Positions 45,181-54,907 are shown, counted from the first letter of the stretch. The stretch: DNA of 64,000 nt from Paenibacillus barcinonensis (GCF_003217495.1 NZ_QJSW01000025.1:1-64000), one strand, 5' to 3'. Made by a program: numbers and translations. Notes: generated by a model not told the origin, from the sequence alone.

Positions 45181-46110
45181 ATGCGTTATTTTATCGTGGA
45201 CGATGATGCAGGCATACGCTCGATGCTGATGGACATCATCGAGGATGAGGGACTAGGTGATATTGCCGGGGAAGCTGAGGATGGAGCACATGTGCATGCC
45301 GAGTTACTGGAGCTGCACAAGGTGGATGTGCTGCTGATTGATCTGCTGATGCCACAGCAGGACGGTATTGAGACCGTGCGTGCGCTTGCAGGGAGGTTTA
45401 CAGGCAAGATTGTGATGATCTCACAGATTGAGTCCAAACATATGATTGGCGAGGCTTACTCGCTTGGCATTGAGTATTACATTACGAAGCCGATTAATCG
45501 GCTGGAGATTCTATCGGTGTTGCGGCTGGTGGAGGAAAGATTGCGGATGCAGCAGTCCATCGCCGACATTCAGCGCACACTGCAAGGATTGTCCGGATTG
45601 CAGTCTGGCGAGCGCAAGCAGCCGCAGGCACCGGACAAAACGATTGCCACCTCAGGCCATTTCCTGTTGTCCGAGATGGGCATGATCGGTGAGGCCGGCA
45701 GCCGCGATCTGCTCGATATGCTGGAATATCTGGAGCTGCTGGAGACGGACGAGCATAAGCTTTCACCGTACACGTTCCCGTCGCTGAAAGATATTTTTCA
45801 AAACGTGGCCCAGCGCAAGCTGGGACAGGATGCAACCGCTGCCGATGTGACCAAAGAAGTGAAGGCCGCGGAGCAGCGGGTACGCAGGGCGATATTCCAA
45901 ACACTCAGCCATGTCGTATCGCTCGGGTTGACGGACTACACTCACCCCAAATTCGAGAACTACGCCTCCAAATTTTTCGACTTTACCGAGATTCGCAAAA
46001 AGATGCTGGAGCTGCAAAACAACGTGGAGCCTTCCCTGTCCCAGACACGCATCAATACGAAGAAGTTCGTGCAGGTGTTATATCTGGAGGCCAAGCGCAT
46101 GCTTCATTAA
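45181..46110 (+). CDS. GlnL/YcbB-like response regulator
   Basis: 309 residues from the ATG behind AAAGGA; an earlier in-frame ATG has no ribosome site. Receiver domain 1-120 (FIVDDDAGIRSML, phospho-Asp in LLIDLLMPQQDGIE, Lys in YYITKPINRLEIL), then a YcbB-type C-terminal half with helix-turn-helix features (ATAADVTKEVKAAEQRVRRAIF...ENYASKFFDF). B. subtilis GlnL acts with the kinase GlnK on glutamine use; no kinase gene is adjacent here. The divergent AGCS symporter is a plausible target. Confidence 0.85.
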   Translation: MRYFIVDDDAGIRSMLMDIIEDEGLGDIAGEAEDGAHVHAELLELHKVDVLLIDLLMPQQDGIETVRALAGRFTGKIVMISQIESKHMIGEAYSLGIEYYITKPINRLEILSVLRLVEERLRMQQSIADIQRTLQGLSGLQSGERKQPQAPDKTIATSGHFLLSEMGMIGEAGSRDLLDMLEYLELLETDEHKLSPYTFPSLKDIFQNVAQRKLGQDATAADVTKEVKAAEQRVRRAIFQTLSHVVSLGLTDYTHPKFENYASKFFDFTEIRKKMLELQNNVEPSLSQTRINTKKFVQVLYLEAKRMLH

Positions 46111-46117
46111 TTATCAA

Positions 46118-46195
46118 AAGGGCATGACTGACCCCCGATAAGATTCACCTCGTTGGTGCTCTGAGGTTAACCCTTTCGGTGGTTGTCACGCCCTT
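46118..46195 (+). terminator. Probable terminator of the GlnL-like gene
   Basis: AAGGGC...GCCCTT base stem with GAC/GTC and internal pairing, directly after the stop; T run weak. Confidence 0.5.
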
Positions 46196-46281
46196 CTGCT
46201 GATGTTATCATCCTGTACGACCCAAGCCATACATGTCGATTCGTGCTGAATTGCTATATTTATTTCCCATCATATTCGCTT

Positions 46282-46458
46282 TCACGTTCGCGTCTGATTC
46301 CGGGATATCCGATTATATTCATTAATTAATTCATCCAAGGCCATTGACTGTCGAATGACATCAGGATGTCCAAGCCCGCCCTTATTATGCTCTACTAGCT
46401 TATGAAGGTTATGCCTGGCTTTTTCTATTTTGTTTTTCAGATCCAAACTCATAACCAT
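46282..46458 (-). CDS. Spo0E-like aspartyl-phosphate phosphatase
   Basis: 58 residues: MVMSLDLKNKIEKARHNLHK, LVEHNKGGLGHPDVIRQSMA, LDELINEYNRISRNQTRT. The SxxLDxLIxxY pattern (here SMALDELINEYNR) is the hallmark of Spo0E/YnzD/YisI phosphatases, two-helix hairpins that dephosphorylate Spo0A~P and delay sporulation. GGAGG lies eleven bases before the first ATG; the second ATG two codons on is an alternative. Transcribed alone on the minus strand. Short enough to be missed by gene callers. Confidence 0.8.
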   Translation of the reverse strand: MVMSLDLKNKIEKARHNLHKLVEHNKGGLGHPDVIRQSMALDELINEYNRISRNQTRT

Positions 46459-46824
46459 GGCCCCTGATACCTCCTTATTTGAGTTACATTGTAGTGTTTC
46501 CTGTCAATCTGCAGCTGGATTAACATATGGCATAGGAGACATGGATGTTTTGTATGCTTCTCCAAATTTTGAAAAGGGCTAGTTCCATTTTAATAGAGAT
46601 TGGTGAAAAATACCAGATATAACGCGACACTGTCACATCTCACAGATCGTCTGTACGTTGCAAGTCCGCAGGGATATCGCTTAAGATCAATTTGTGTCGT
46701 AATTGTGTATTTTATGAAAATAAGCAAAAAGCACCCTTCCATATCAGGCGTCATAACTCCATCAGACGCTCTTGATATGAAACAGGCGCTCCTGCATTAA
46801 CTCCATAGTATGGATGGGTTAAAT
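46459..46824. other. Intergenic region between the Spo0E-like gene and the lyase
   Basis: About 365 bases holding the Spo0E-like gene's upstream region and the lyase terminator at 46724-46792. No gene seen. Confidence 0.5.
46724..46792 (-). terminator. Terminator of the acetylesterase-lyase gene
   Basis: Long stem AGCGCCTGTTTCATATCA paired with TGATATGGAAGGGTGCT (G-U pairs), then TTTTTGC on the minus strand. Confidence 0.7.
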
Positions 46825-49800
46825 TCAGCGGATTACGCTCACTCGCATCGTTTCACTTGTTGTTTTCCCACTTGCATTGCTCCATTCCACCACATATTCA
46901 TATTCCCCGATTGAACGATCCTTGATTTCGACCTTGGCTGTCTGTGCATTCGGTGAAGAAGCCGTCAGAGACCGGCTATCTATTTCTGTACCATTCTCGT
47001 ACAGTCGATACGATGTTGCATTTGTACCCCACCACAGAGTCATCGCAATCGTATAATTTCCATCTCCATCCCAATTGTCATGAGACAGTTCAGGCTTTGA
47101 AGGTGCAGCATCCCGAACGCTTATCGTGATCGGCTGACATGCCGTTGTGCCTTTAGCGTTCGTCAGCTCACACGTATACACATACGTGCCGTTGCTTCGC
47201 CCCTGAATCGAGGTGGAAACCTTCTGGGCATTGGGGGTCGAAGCTGGCAGCTTCTGCGTATCCAGCAGCTCCCCGTTCTCATACAGCTTATACCGGGTAC
47301 CATTGTTGCCCCACCACATATTCATCGTAATGGTATAATTCCCATCACTCCGTCCGTTCCCGTGACCGTGATTGTCAGACAGGACAGGCGTTCCGGGCAC
47401 ACCCGTTGCCTGGTCACCTGCTATGACAGTCACCTCGACGGAGACCTCGGTGACAAGCCCTGCGCCGTTCACCGCACGAGCTGTGAACATATGCTTGCCT
47501 GCAAGCCCGGTCATGGCGATCTCGTCACCCTGCTTCACCGTCTCACCGTCCCAAGTCAGCTCCAGACGTGCGATGCCTGATTCAAGGTCTTCCGCCTTCA
47601 CGTTGATCTGGAGCACCTCATCCTCACTCATCTGCTTCGCAGGCATGCCCGTGATGACCGGAGGTGTCGTGTCTTCCGGCTCCTGCGGGCCGCCAACATA
47701 ATGAATGTTCGGCGCCTTCGGCTGCTCCATGCCCGCGCCGAGATAGAAGCTGGTATGCGGCGGCTGGTTGTAGGCCACATTTTGCCAGGCCACACCCAAA
47801 CGATAGACCGGATCATGCATCAACGTGCGGAGACGTACATCCGTCTCATCGGTTGTGGTATAGATACGCAGCTCCGAGCTGTCCTGACTGCGCCAGATCA
47901 CTTCCTCGCGCCAGTCGCCAAACAAATCGGCTTGCAGGCTTGGATTGGCCTTGGTGCCGTTGTTGGACGCAGCGCCCGTGGCCGTCAGCAGGTTAACCGT
48001 AGTCTGATTCTCGTAATCCCACTTGTCAATGCGAATGCCGTCCTGCAATTCGCGCAGCAGATCACCGTCCCACCAGATGCCAAAGTTCGTGGAGGAAGGA
48101 ATTTTCGTCGTGATTAACTCTCCCTTGGCACTGTAAAGCCCGGTAATTGGAATGTGCTGTTCGTTGGTAATGGTCGCAGCCCACACCTCTGCCCCAGGGT
48201 AATTCGGATCAATATCTGCCGCCATGCCACGTCCGGTATCTATTCCCGTAAACACACCCCACAGCACCTCACCTGTGGCTGCATCACGCATCTCCATGCC
48301 GTACTTCGAGCTTTTGTCCTCGTGTACCCCGAATACTTCCATTCCCGGTCGGGTTGGATCAAGGTTGCTCAGATGCATCGCGTCTCCATGGCCCAGTCTT
48401 GTATTGTAGAGCGGTTTACCATCATCGTCGATGGCCATGGCTCCAAACGTAATCTCATCCTTGCCATCCCCGTCTACATCCGCTACAGACAAGTTGTGAT
48501 TCCCTTGACCTGCGTATGAGCCGTATCCCTCATCATTGGAGTCAAATCGCCAGACCCGGCTGATCTTGCCATCCCGGAAATTGTAGGATGCAAGCACCGT
48601 GCGTGTATAATATCCACGGCTGAACATCGCACTCGGATGCTCTCCGTCCAGATACGCTACTGCGGCAAGGAAGCGGTCTACACGGTTGCCATATCCGTCT
48701 CCCCAGGCAGCGACATCACCACGCGGCGGATCATAGTTCACCGTATCCAGCGCCGCCCCGGTCTCACCGTCAAATACAGTCAGGAATTCGTCACCCAACA
48801 GCACATACCCTGAGCTGTTGCGATGATCTGCATTCGCATCTCCAATCACCTTCCCTTGTCCGTCGATCGTACCGTCCGCAGTACGCATCATCAGCTCAGC
48901 CCGACCGTCTCCGTCAAAGTCGTAGACCAGAAACGGTGAATAATGCGCTCCTGCACGAATGTTCGGGCCCATATTAATACGCCAGAGCCGAGTTCCGTCC
49001 AGCTTGTAGGCATCCATGTACACAATGCCCGTAATGCCGGCCTGCGAGTTATCCTTGCCGTTATTCGGTGACCACATCAGTACAATCTCATACTCACCGT
49101 CACCGTCCACATCACCTACACTGGCATCTCCTGCATAGTAGGAATACGGCTGCCCATCTTTGGTGTAGGCATCAGCAGGCTTCTGCAGCGGAACGGACAG
49201 ATATTGCTCCTGCCACACGCCGAACGCCTTTGTCGCTGGTTTTTCAATACCATTTTCCACCGTCATCACACGGTATTTCGAGGTTTCTGTACCCTCTGCA
49301 TCCGTATAGTTTGTGCTGCCCGTCAGCGGTTCAGCGTTAAGCTTCATCCCATCACGATACAAGTTAAAAGCAATTGAATCTGCATCCAGGCCAAGCATAC
49401 GCCAGCCGATGTAGTTGCCCTGCTCCGTTTGCACCGCAACCGGGGCCCGATCCAAATATTCCATCGCCCGGTTCAGCGTTGTCGCTGCCGGAGTTTCAAG
49501 CACACTGGACCGCTCGGATACACCGCCCGCGTTCACCGAGGCAACCTTATAGTAATAAGGAATTGTGCTGAGAATAGAAGCATCCTTATATAACGTTTCC
49601 TTGGTGCGACCAATCATCTCATAAGACCCATCCCGCTGCTTGGAGCGGTAAATCTGGTAAAAACGTGCTCCCGCAGCTTCACTCCAGGTGAAGGTCACAT
49701 CATTTTTGTTGATTTCCTGCATGGTCAGGCCAGAAGGCACTTCCGCCTTCGCTATGCTTGGATCAATCGTAGACACGTTCAGCGTATTGGATGCCAACGA

Positions 49801-52023
49801 TTCTGTACCTGTCTGATCCACAGCCGTTACTGTGTAGACATAACTCATACCCAGTTCAATCTGGTGATCCGTGTAGGCTGGTGCATCTACGGTAGAGAGC
49901 AGCTCCGCTTTGGCTGCTCCGGCAGATTGACGATAGACCTTATACTGCACGTCCCCGGCAGCCGCATCCCAGGATAACACCGCACGAATCGGGTCGCTGT
50001 TCAGATCAAGGTCATCAAGCTTCAGCCGCGAAGGTGCCATAAACGTTGGTGTAATCTCCAGACCGTTGAGATGTGCAGTCTGCCCGCTGAACACCAGATT
50101 CATCTGACCATCCTGAACCTGAACCTGATTGATGACTTTTTCAGCTATATTTTTGGCACCTGAGGATACGGTCCCGTAATCCTTGCCCTCAATGTTGATA
50201 TTGGTACGAGCGGAGCCAATCCAGTCGCCAATGTACGCTTTAACCGAATAGCTGCCATTCGGCAGATCAACCTTGAACTCATAACTTCCGCCAAAATAAA
50301 TAACGAAATCGCGACGTAGCGCATCCGTAGCATTACCACGGTCCCGATCTGCCATGTTCGCCGAAGAGGTCAGGCCGTATCCACGCTCTGGGGTGTATAA
50401 CGTGTTCCGATTCACTTCGTTATATCCCTCTGCTATAGGAGAACCGACAGGACCGAAATCATATCGGTACGCGGCTGACTTCGTTGTAAAGTCCACCTCA
50501 TCCGACGGCTCGGATTCGCCTCGTCCATTCACCGCTGTCACACGCACCGTATAAGTCTCACCTTCCGCAAGACCAGACAGAGTCATCGTTGGCACGGTTG
50601 CTGTTCCGGCAAGTTGATACGCAGACTCCGGCTCGGCAGACAGCTTACGATAGATTTTGTAGATATCCGCCGCATCATCTGCCGTCCACTTCAACACAGC
50701 GCCCGCATTGCTAATACTCCCCGCCTTCAGACCACTCGGCTTCGCCGGGACCTCAGCTGGCACATCTGCATCCTTCACCGCTTCTGCCAGCGGAATATCC
50801 AGCTCACGCACCGCACCCGCAACCAGTCTGGCGATCTGAATGGCACCGTACTCTTGAAAATGCGTATTGTCTGTAGCCCCACTAGGGAAAGCCTGGTAGA
50901 TGCCCGGCGCCACATGCAGGAATACGGATAAGGTAGCCTCCGGCCCGATCGAATCATAATATTCAATGCTGAGCCTGCTCAGATCAATCAGAAGCACGTT
51001 ATTTTCAGCTGCCACTTCCTTTGCCGCCTGCACATATTCAGGGAAGGAAACGTTGAATTTGCCTGTACTTGCGTTAAAATCCCTGCGTCCCATCGGCGTC
51101 ACCAGAATTGGCGTAGCTCCCCGCTGCCGCACACCGTCGATATAGGTTTTCAGGTATATTTTATAATCGGCTGGTGAAGCGTATCGTTCAGGCACACTGA
51201 TCGTGGCATCATTATGTCCGAATTGTACGAACAAATAATCTCCCGGACGGATCATTCTCAGAATTTCATCCAGGCGTCCTTGGAAAATAAACGATTTGGA
51301 GCTTCGTCCGCCAATGGAATGATTTTTGATCTCCACGCTATCGTCGAAAAAGGAAGGCAACATCTGGCCCCAGCCCGCTTGTGGCTCCCAGTAAGGGTTA
51401 TAGGTCTGCATCGTGGAATCCCCCGCCAGATAAAGCACAGGTTTACTTCCGGCCTGACGCCCGGCCTGCTTCGTAATCACAAGTGCGTTCAAATTCGCTG
51501 CCGCCCCCGAGAAGACAAGGTTCATCTGTCCATCGACGAGAGCGATGTCAAAGCTCATCTCCAGATATTCACCTGCGGCCTTGCTGTTCAGCTGCACCTT
51601 GTTCATGCTCTCCACATCAATGGCAATCTCTGTCGCTCCGGCAGCATCTCCTGCAATCAGCGATACCGTGTAATCCCCGTTCGGCAGATCCACATTGAAC
51701 TGTCCTCCTGCAGCAATCGTGGCAAAATCCGACTTGATCGGATCACTAGTGCCGCGATCCTGCACCGTCACTTTGGAGACATCTGTGAAGCCGTATCCCC
51801 GTTCCGATGTATACGCTCCGTCTGCATTCACACCCGTATACCCCTCCGCTGTCGAGCCTGATCCAAAATCATAGCGATACACAGCCTCCCCGGTAGCAGA
51901 AGAATCCAGCTCTGCCGCACGCGCTGCTGTCACACCGAATACAGAACCCCACCCGAGACTGGACAAGGTAAACACGAATACAAGCAAAATCAAGCCGAGC
52001 CGACGCGTCTGTTTGGCGATCAT
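46825..52023 (-). CDS. Secreted rhamnogalacturonan acetylesterase-lyase, multidomain
   Basis: 1732 residues from the ATG behind AAGGGA. Signal peptide to ~36; carbohydrate-binding-like domain (~48-185, YRYDFGSGS); SGNH/CE12 rhamnogalacturonan acetylesterase (~195-415: LAGDSTMQ with Ser203, GHND, and Asp385/His388 in DNTHF); FN3; second binding-like domain (~517-660); two FN3; family-11 rhamnogalacturonan lyase (~850-1450: GDASVGDVDGDGEYEIV, YDFDGDGRAELMMRTADGT, ADVDGDGKDEI calcium-binding repeats); Ig-like domain; two C-terminal chitinase-A-N-like domains (NYTITMNMWWGNNG, NYTIAMTLWWGTNA). It removes acetyl groups and cleaves the rhamnogalacturonan-I backbone of pectin outside the cell. A CcpA-like cre site lies upstream. 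Confidence 0.9.
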   Translation of the reverse strand: MIAKQTRRLGLILLVFVFTLSSLGWGSVFGVTAARAAELDSSATGEAVYRYDFGSGSTAEGYTGVNADGAYTSERGYGFTDVSKVTVQDRGTSDPIKSDFATIAAGGQFNVDLPNGDYTVSLIAGDAAGATEIAIDVESMNKVQLNSKAAGEYLEMSFDIALVDGQMNLVFSGAAANLNALVITKQAGRQAGSKPVLYLAGDSTMQTYNPYWEPQAGWGQMLPSFFDDSVEIKNHSIGGRSSKSFIFQGRLDEILRMIRPGDYLFVQFGHNDATISVPERYASPADYKIYLKTYIDGVRQRGATPILVTPMGRRDFNASTGKFNVSFPEYVQAAKEVAAENNVLLIDLSRLSIEYYDSIGPEATLSVFLHVAPGIYQAFPSGATDNTHFQEYGAIQIARLVAGAVRELDIPLAEAVKDADVPAEVPAKPSGLKAGSISNAGAVLKWTADDAADIYKIYRKLSAEPESAYQLAGTATVPTMTLSGLAEGETYTVRVTAVNGRGESEPSDEVDFTTKSAAYRYDFGPVGSPIAEGYNEVNRNTLYTPERGYGLTSSANMADRDRGNATDALRRDFVIYFGGSYEFKVDLPNGSYSVKAYIGDWIGSARTNINIEGKDYGTVSSGAKNIAEKVINQVQVQDGQMNLVFSGQTAHLNGLEITPTFMAPSRLKLDDLDLNSDPIRAVLSWDAAAGDVQYKVYRQSAGAAKAELLSTVDAPAYTDHQIELGMSYVYTVTAVDQTGTESLASNTLNVSTIDPSIAKAEVPSGLTMQEINKNDVTFTWSEAAGARFYQIYRSKQRDGSYEMIGRTKETLYKDASILSTIPYYYKVASVNAGGVSERSSVLETPAATTLNRAMEYLDRAPVAVQTEQGNYIGWRMLGLDADSIAFNLYRDGMKLNAEPLTGSTNYTDAEGTETSKYRVMTVENGIEKPATKAFGVWQEQYLSVPLQKPADAYTKDGQPYSYYAGDASVGDVDGDGEYEIVLMWSPNNGKDNSQAGITGIVYMDAYKLDGTRLWRINMGPNIRAGAHYSPFLVYDFDGDGRAELMMRTADGTIDGQGKVIGDANADHRNSSGYVLLGDEFLTVFDGETGAALDTVNYDPPRGDVAAWGDGYGNRVDRFLAAVAYLDGEHPSAMFSRGYYTRTVLASYNFRDGKISRVWRFDSNDEGYGSYAGQGNHNLSVADVDGDGKDEITFGAMAIDDDGKPLYNTRLGHGDAMHLSNLDPTRPGMEVFGVHEDKSSKYGMEMRDAATGEVLWGVFTGIDTGRGMAADIDPNYPGAEVWAATITNEQHIPITGLYSAKGELITTKIPSSTNFGIWWDGDLLRELQDGIRIDKWDYENQTTVNLLTATGAASNNGTKANPSLQADLFGDWREEVIWRSQDSSELRIYTTTDETDVRLRTLMHDPVYRLGVAWQNVAYNQPPHTSFYLGAGMEQPKAPNIHYVGGPQEPEDTTPPVITGMPAKQMSEDEVLQINVKAEDLESGIARLELTWDGETVKQGDEIAMTGLAGKHMFTARAVNGAGLVTEVSVEVTVIAGDQATGVPGTPVLSDNHGHGNGRSDGNYTITMNMWWGNNGTRYKLYENGELLDTQKLPASTPNAQKVSTSIQGRSNGTYVYTCELTNAKGTTACQPITISVRDAAPSKPELSHDNWDGDGNYTIAMTLWWGTNATSYRLYENGTEIDSRSLTASSPNAQTAKVEIKDRSIGEYEYVVEWSNASGKTTSETMRVSVIR

Positions 52024-52088
52024 CAACACCCATCCCTTCGCTTCTTCATCATGGAATACATACCGACCTTCCCAAGACACCCTCTTAA

Positions 52089-52102
52089 AGTAAGCGCTTG
52101 CA
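52089..52102. promoter_or_regulatory. CcpA cre-like site upstream of the pectin enzyme
   Basis: AGTAAGCGCTTGCA matches the cre consensus TGTAARCGYTTACA at most positions and is centred on the palindromic AAGCGCTT. It lies about 65 bases before the start codon, so glucose repression of pectin degradation is likely. Confidence 0.65.
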
Positions 52103-52501
52103 AAATAATTTGGAATTTGGTTGCTCTAGTGGCGTCAATCTCTGGTAAACTGCGCCCCCTTCCTCTACCCGGCCCGAAATGTCGTATGTCAGATCATCAG
52201 GATTCGGGCTGCAGATGTGATTTCCACTCGATACTAACGTTTATGCTCTGGGAATAACATGTAATTTTCCGTCTTTTTTCACCACAAACCCGATCTCTTG
52301 GCCCCCGGTTCAGCTGGCTGTGACAGAAGTAACCGTTTTCGCGTGTTTCAGGTAATAAAATCCCCCTTTTCATAACCAGGGCATTCGGTTACAATAGGGC
52401 GATATGTGTGTCCGGGTCCGGCGGATGCCAACATGCATTTCGAGGATAACCTATGCAGGTCTATCATCCAGATTAGATATTATTGGAGGCTTATCAACAC
52501 C

Positions 52502-53125
52502 ATGCAAACCGAGTCACAGACTAAAGTCAAAATCATAAACGCCGATCCCAGCGCGATGGGACTATTTGGGCTGGCGATTGTAACCCTCGTCGCTTCGTCC
52601 CAGAAGCTTGGCATTACGGAAGGGCTGAGCTACGCTATCCCTTGGGCGATCTTCCTGGGCGCATTCGCTCAGTTATTCGCATGTATTCAGGATTCCAAGC
52701 GCAACAACACATTCGGCACCACCGCTTTTGGCGCGTATGCCTTCTTCTGGTTCGCCATGGGTGCCAACTGGATGATCAAAATGGGAGTGTTCGGCTCTAC
52801 GCTGGCTGAGCAAACCGATGGCAAGCAGCTTGGATTTGCTTTTGCCGGATACCTGATCTTCACCCTGTTCATGACCATCGGGGCTGTTGAAGCAAATAAA
52901 GTATTGCTCATTATTTTTATTCTGATCGACTTCCTGTTCCTGGGTCTGACCTTTGACGCGTTCGGCGTAGCACCACACATCTTCCATACCATTGCAGCAT
53001 ACGCCGAGATGGCGATTGGCATTGTGTCCCTGTATGGTACAGGTGCTTCCGTTCTGAATGCTCACTTTGGTTACACATTCCTGCCGATTGGCAAACCGTC
53101 CGGCATCTTCAGACCTAAGGCTTAA
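52502..53125 (+). CDS. Acetate uptake transporter (GPR1/FUN34/SatP family)
   Basis: 207 residues, six predicted membrane spans. The family signature NPAPLGLxxx appears as ADPSAMGLFGLAIVTL near residues 14-29, and the second conserved block FGTTAFGAYAFFWFAMGANW is present. Imports acetate or succinate with protons. GGAGG lies twelve bases before the ATG. Acetate released by the adjacent acetylesterase would be a suitable substrate, but co-regulation is only an inference. Ends in a strong terminator. Confidence 0.87.
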   Translation: MQTESQTKVKIINADPSAMGLFGLAIVTLVASSQKLGITEGLSYAIPWAIFLGAFAQLFACIQDSKRNNTFGTTAFGAYAFFWFAMGANWMIKMGVFGSTLAEQTDGKQLGFAFAGYLIFTLFMTIGAVEANKVLLIIFILIDFLFLGLTFDAFGVAPHIFHTIAAYAEMAIGIVSLYGTGASVLNAHFGYTFLPIGKPSGIFRPKA

Positions 53126-53143
53126 TATACAGATTCAGCAACA

Positions 53144-53179
53144 ACCGCCTGCGCGCCGGTCCGCGCCCGGCGGTTTTTT
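53144..53179 (+). terminator. Terminator of the acetate transporter gene
   Basis: ACCGCC/GGCGGT stem with GC-rich loop and a T6 run, 20 bases past the stop. Confidence 0.8.
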
Positions 53180-53332
53180 CTTATAACGGAGCTCTTGAAC
53201 ACTTCATTTGAATATTGATCCAACCGAAACCTATACTTAGGGAGAGGTGCTTTTCATTCTGGCCGTTCCCGCAGTAAGCAAGGCTTCATGATATGCATCG
53301 CAGCAGCGACCATACTGCAAGGAGGAAGAACA

Positions 53333-53881
53333 ATGAGAGAGATACCGAAACCTACGGAGATGGATCAAGTGGAGAGAAAGTATGTACGTGAGACACGCTG
53401 CTTCAAAACCGCACGGGTATTCCCGACGGATGTCAACAACCATAACACCTTGTTCGGCGGCAAGCTGATGTCCTACATTGATGATATCGCTTCGATTGCC
53501 GCATCCAAGCTGTGCCGGGTTAATACGGTTACCGCTTCAACCGACTCCGTCGATTTTCTGTACCCGATTAATCCGACCGATTCCGTAACACTGGAGTCGT
53601 TCGCCACATGGACAGGACGTAGCTCCATGGAGATTTTTGTGAAGGTTATTCGTGAGGATCTGATGACGGGGGAGAAAAAGATTGCAGCAACTGCTTTTCT
53701 GACCTTTGTGGCCCTGGACGAAAATAACCGCAAACTGATCGTGCCCCGGATTATCCCGGAGACCGAGGAAGAGAGAAAGCTGTATGAGACCGCTCCAGAC
53801 CGGGCGGCCATGCGGAAAAAACGGCGGGAAGAGAGCAAAAAATTCGCTGACTTCCTGACCGTCTCGTATCCTTGGGAATAA
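53333..53881 (+). CDS. Acyl-CoA thioesterase, hotdog fold (YkhA-like)
   Basis: 182 residues from the ATG behind AAGGAGGAAG; the longer frame is ignored because of that site. FPTDVNNHNTLFGGKLMSYID carries the conserved Asn/His-NTLFGG motif of the YciA/YkhA group, followed by HotDog helix and TGRSSMEIFVKV. Hydrolyses acyl-CoA in the cytosol, probably medium- or long-chain. The basic C-terminal tail (MRKKRREESKKF) is typical of the Bacillales version. Transcribed separately from the transporter. Confidence 0.88.
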   Translation: MREIPKPTEMDQVERKYVRETRCFKTARVFPTDVNNHNTLFGGKLMSYIDDIASIAASKLCRVNTVTASTDSVDFLYPINPTDSVTLESFATWTGRSSMEIFVKVIREDLMTGEKKIAATAFLTFVALDENNRKLIVPRIIPETEEERKLYETAPDRAAMRKKRREESKKFADFLTVSYPWE

Positions 53882-54071
53882 ACGTCACACCCTGAACCGC
53901 AAGATCATCTGGATGCTGCCGGATAGATAGGTATCGCTCTGCTGTCCGGCAGCTCTCCACCCAAGGGCACACACCACCGTTGATCGACGGACTGATTGGA
54001 GGAGATTCTATAAACAGCCCCATATCTGACCTCTTCTTTTCCATACTCCCAGCCTGTCCCCTGAGCAGAAA

Positions 54072-54710
54072 TTAATCCGAAAGCATTCGTTCATGCATAG
54101 TCCGGCCCTTCTGACCCGGTTTAATCAGCAGACGGGTTGGTTTGATGTTGATCAAAGCCGTCAGCTGCTCCCCCATATAATGAGCTGCATATTTGAAGCC
54201 TACCTCTGCCCAATGCATAATAACTCCCACCGTTGCGGATACCAGATAACTTAACATAATGTCGTAATTAATCACTTGCTCACTATCCTCGGTTACGAGG
54301 ATGAATTCCTGGGTCAGATAATTTCGGAACACATTGTTGATTCGCAAAGCCATGTCCCCATGCATCGTCATCAAAGCCTGGAATTGATCCTGGTGTGCTT
54401 CAATATATTCAAACACCGGCATCGTTGATGGTAACAGTCCACTCATGTCGACTTCCGTGAGATGAGAATAAGGCTCCGCATACGCCTGTCCCAACCCGTG
54501 CAGGAAATCGTCCAGAAGAAATTGCAGCAGCTCAGGTTTGCCGGGGAAATGCAAATAAAAGGTGCCCCGATTATAATCCGCCCGTTCCGTGATATCCCGG
54601 ATCGTCATGGCGTCGGCTCCCTTTTCCAATATCAATGAAACTGCCGCAGCGATGATCGCATCCTGTGTTCTTCGTGCTCTCCGATCCTGAGGATGTTCAA
54701 TTATCAACAT
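54072..54710 (-). CDS. TetR-family transcription repressor
   Basis: 212 residues. N-terminal helix-turn-helix RRTQDAIIAAAVSLILEKGA and MTIRDITERADYNRGTFYLH (about 15-60) with the TetR recognition helix; the ligand-binding C-terminal half matches the YcdC/TetR_C-type group (VFEYIEAHQDQFQALM, YLVSATVGVIMHWAEVGFKY). It is divergent from the dehydrogenase gene at 54908 and is its likely regulator; two inverted repeats lie between them. The effector is unknown. Confidence 0.87.
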   Translation of the reverse strand: MLIIEHPQDRRARRTQDAIIAAAVSLILEKGADAMTIRDITERADYNRGTFYLHFPGKPELLQFLLDDFLHGLGQAYAEPYSHLTEVDMSGLLPSTMPVFEYIEAHQDQFQALMTMHGDMALRINNVFRNYLTQEFILVTEDSEQVINYDIMLSYLVSATVGVIMHWAEVGFKYAAHYMGEQLTALINIKPTRLLIKPGQKGRTMHERMLSD

Positions 54711-54743
54711 TTACGCCCCCTTTGTCTATTATTGTAACCTAAA

Positions 54744-54790
54744 TGAACAACGCTTACATCTATGTTCAATAGCTGACATTTACGCTGTCA
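54744..54790. promoter_or_regulatory. Inverted repeats in the TetR/SDR divergent promoter
   Basis: TGAACA-N13-TGTTCA (54744-54768) followed by TGACA-N7-TGTCA (54774-54790) lie between the TetR gene and the dehydrogenase gene. The spacing fits a TetR dimer site controlling both genes, though neither repeat is long. Confidence 0.5.
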
Positions 54791-54907
54791 ATGATGATTG
54801 TCACATGTTTATGTATATCTTAACATTAAGACAGGAACGATAGACGACAGGTTTTCAACCTTTAGAGGTTGCCTGCCCATTATATATGATAAGGAGACGA
54901 TCTAATC

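Noticed and set aside
51214..51861. Long plus-strand frame opposite the lyase gene
   Set aside because: Shadow of the high-GC3 coding sequence on the other strand; protein has no recognisable domain and the minus-strand gene is unambiguous.
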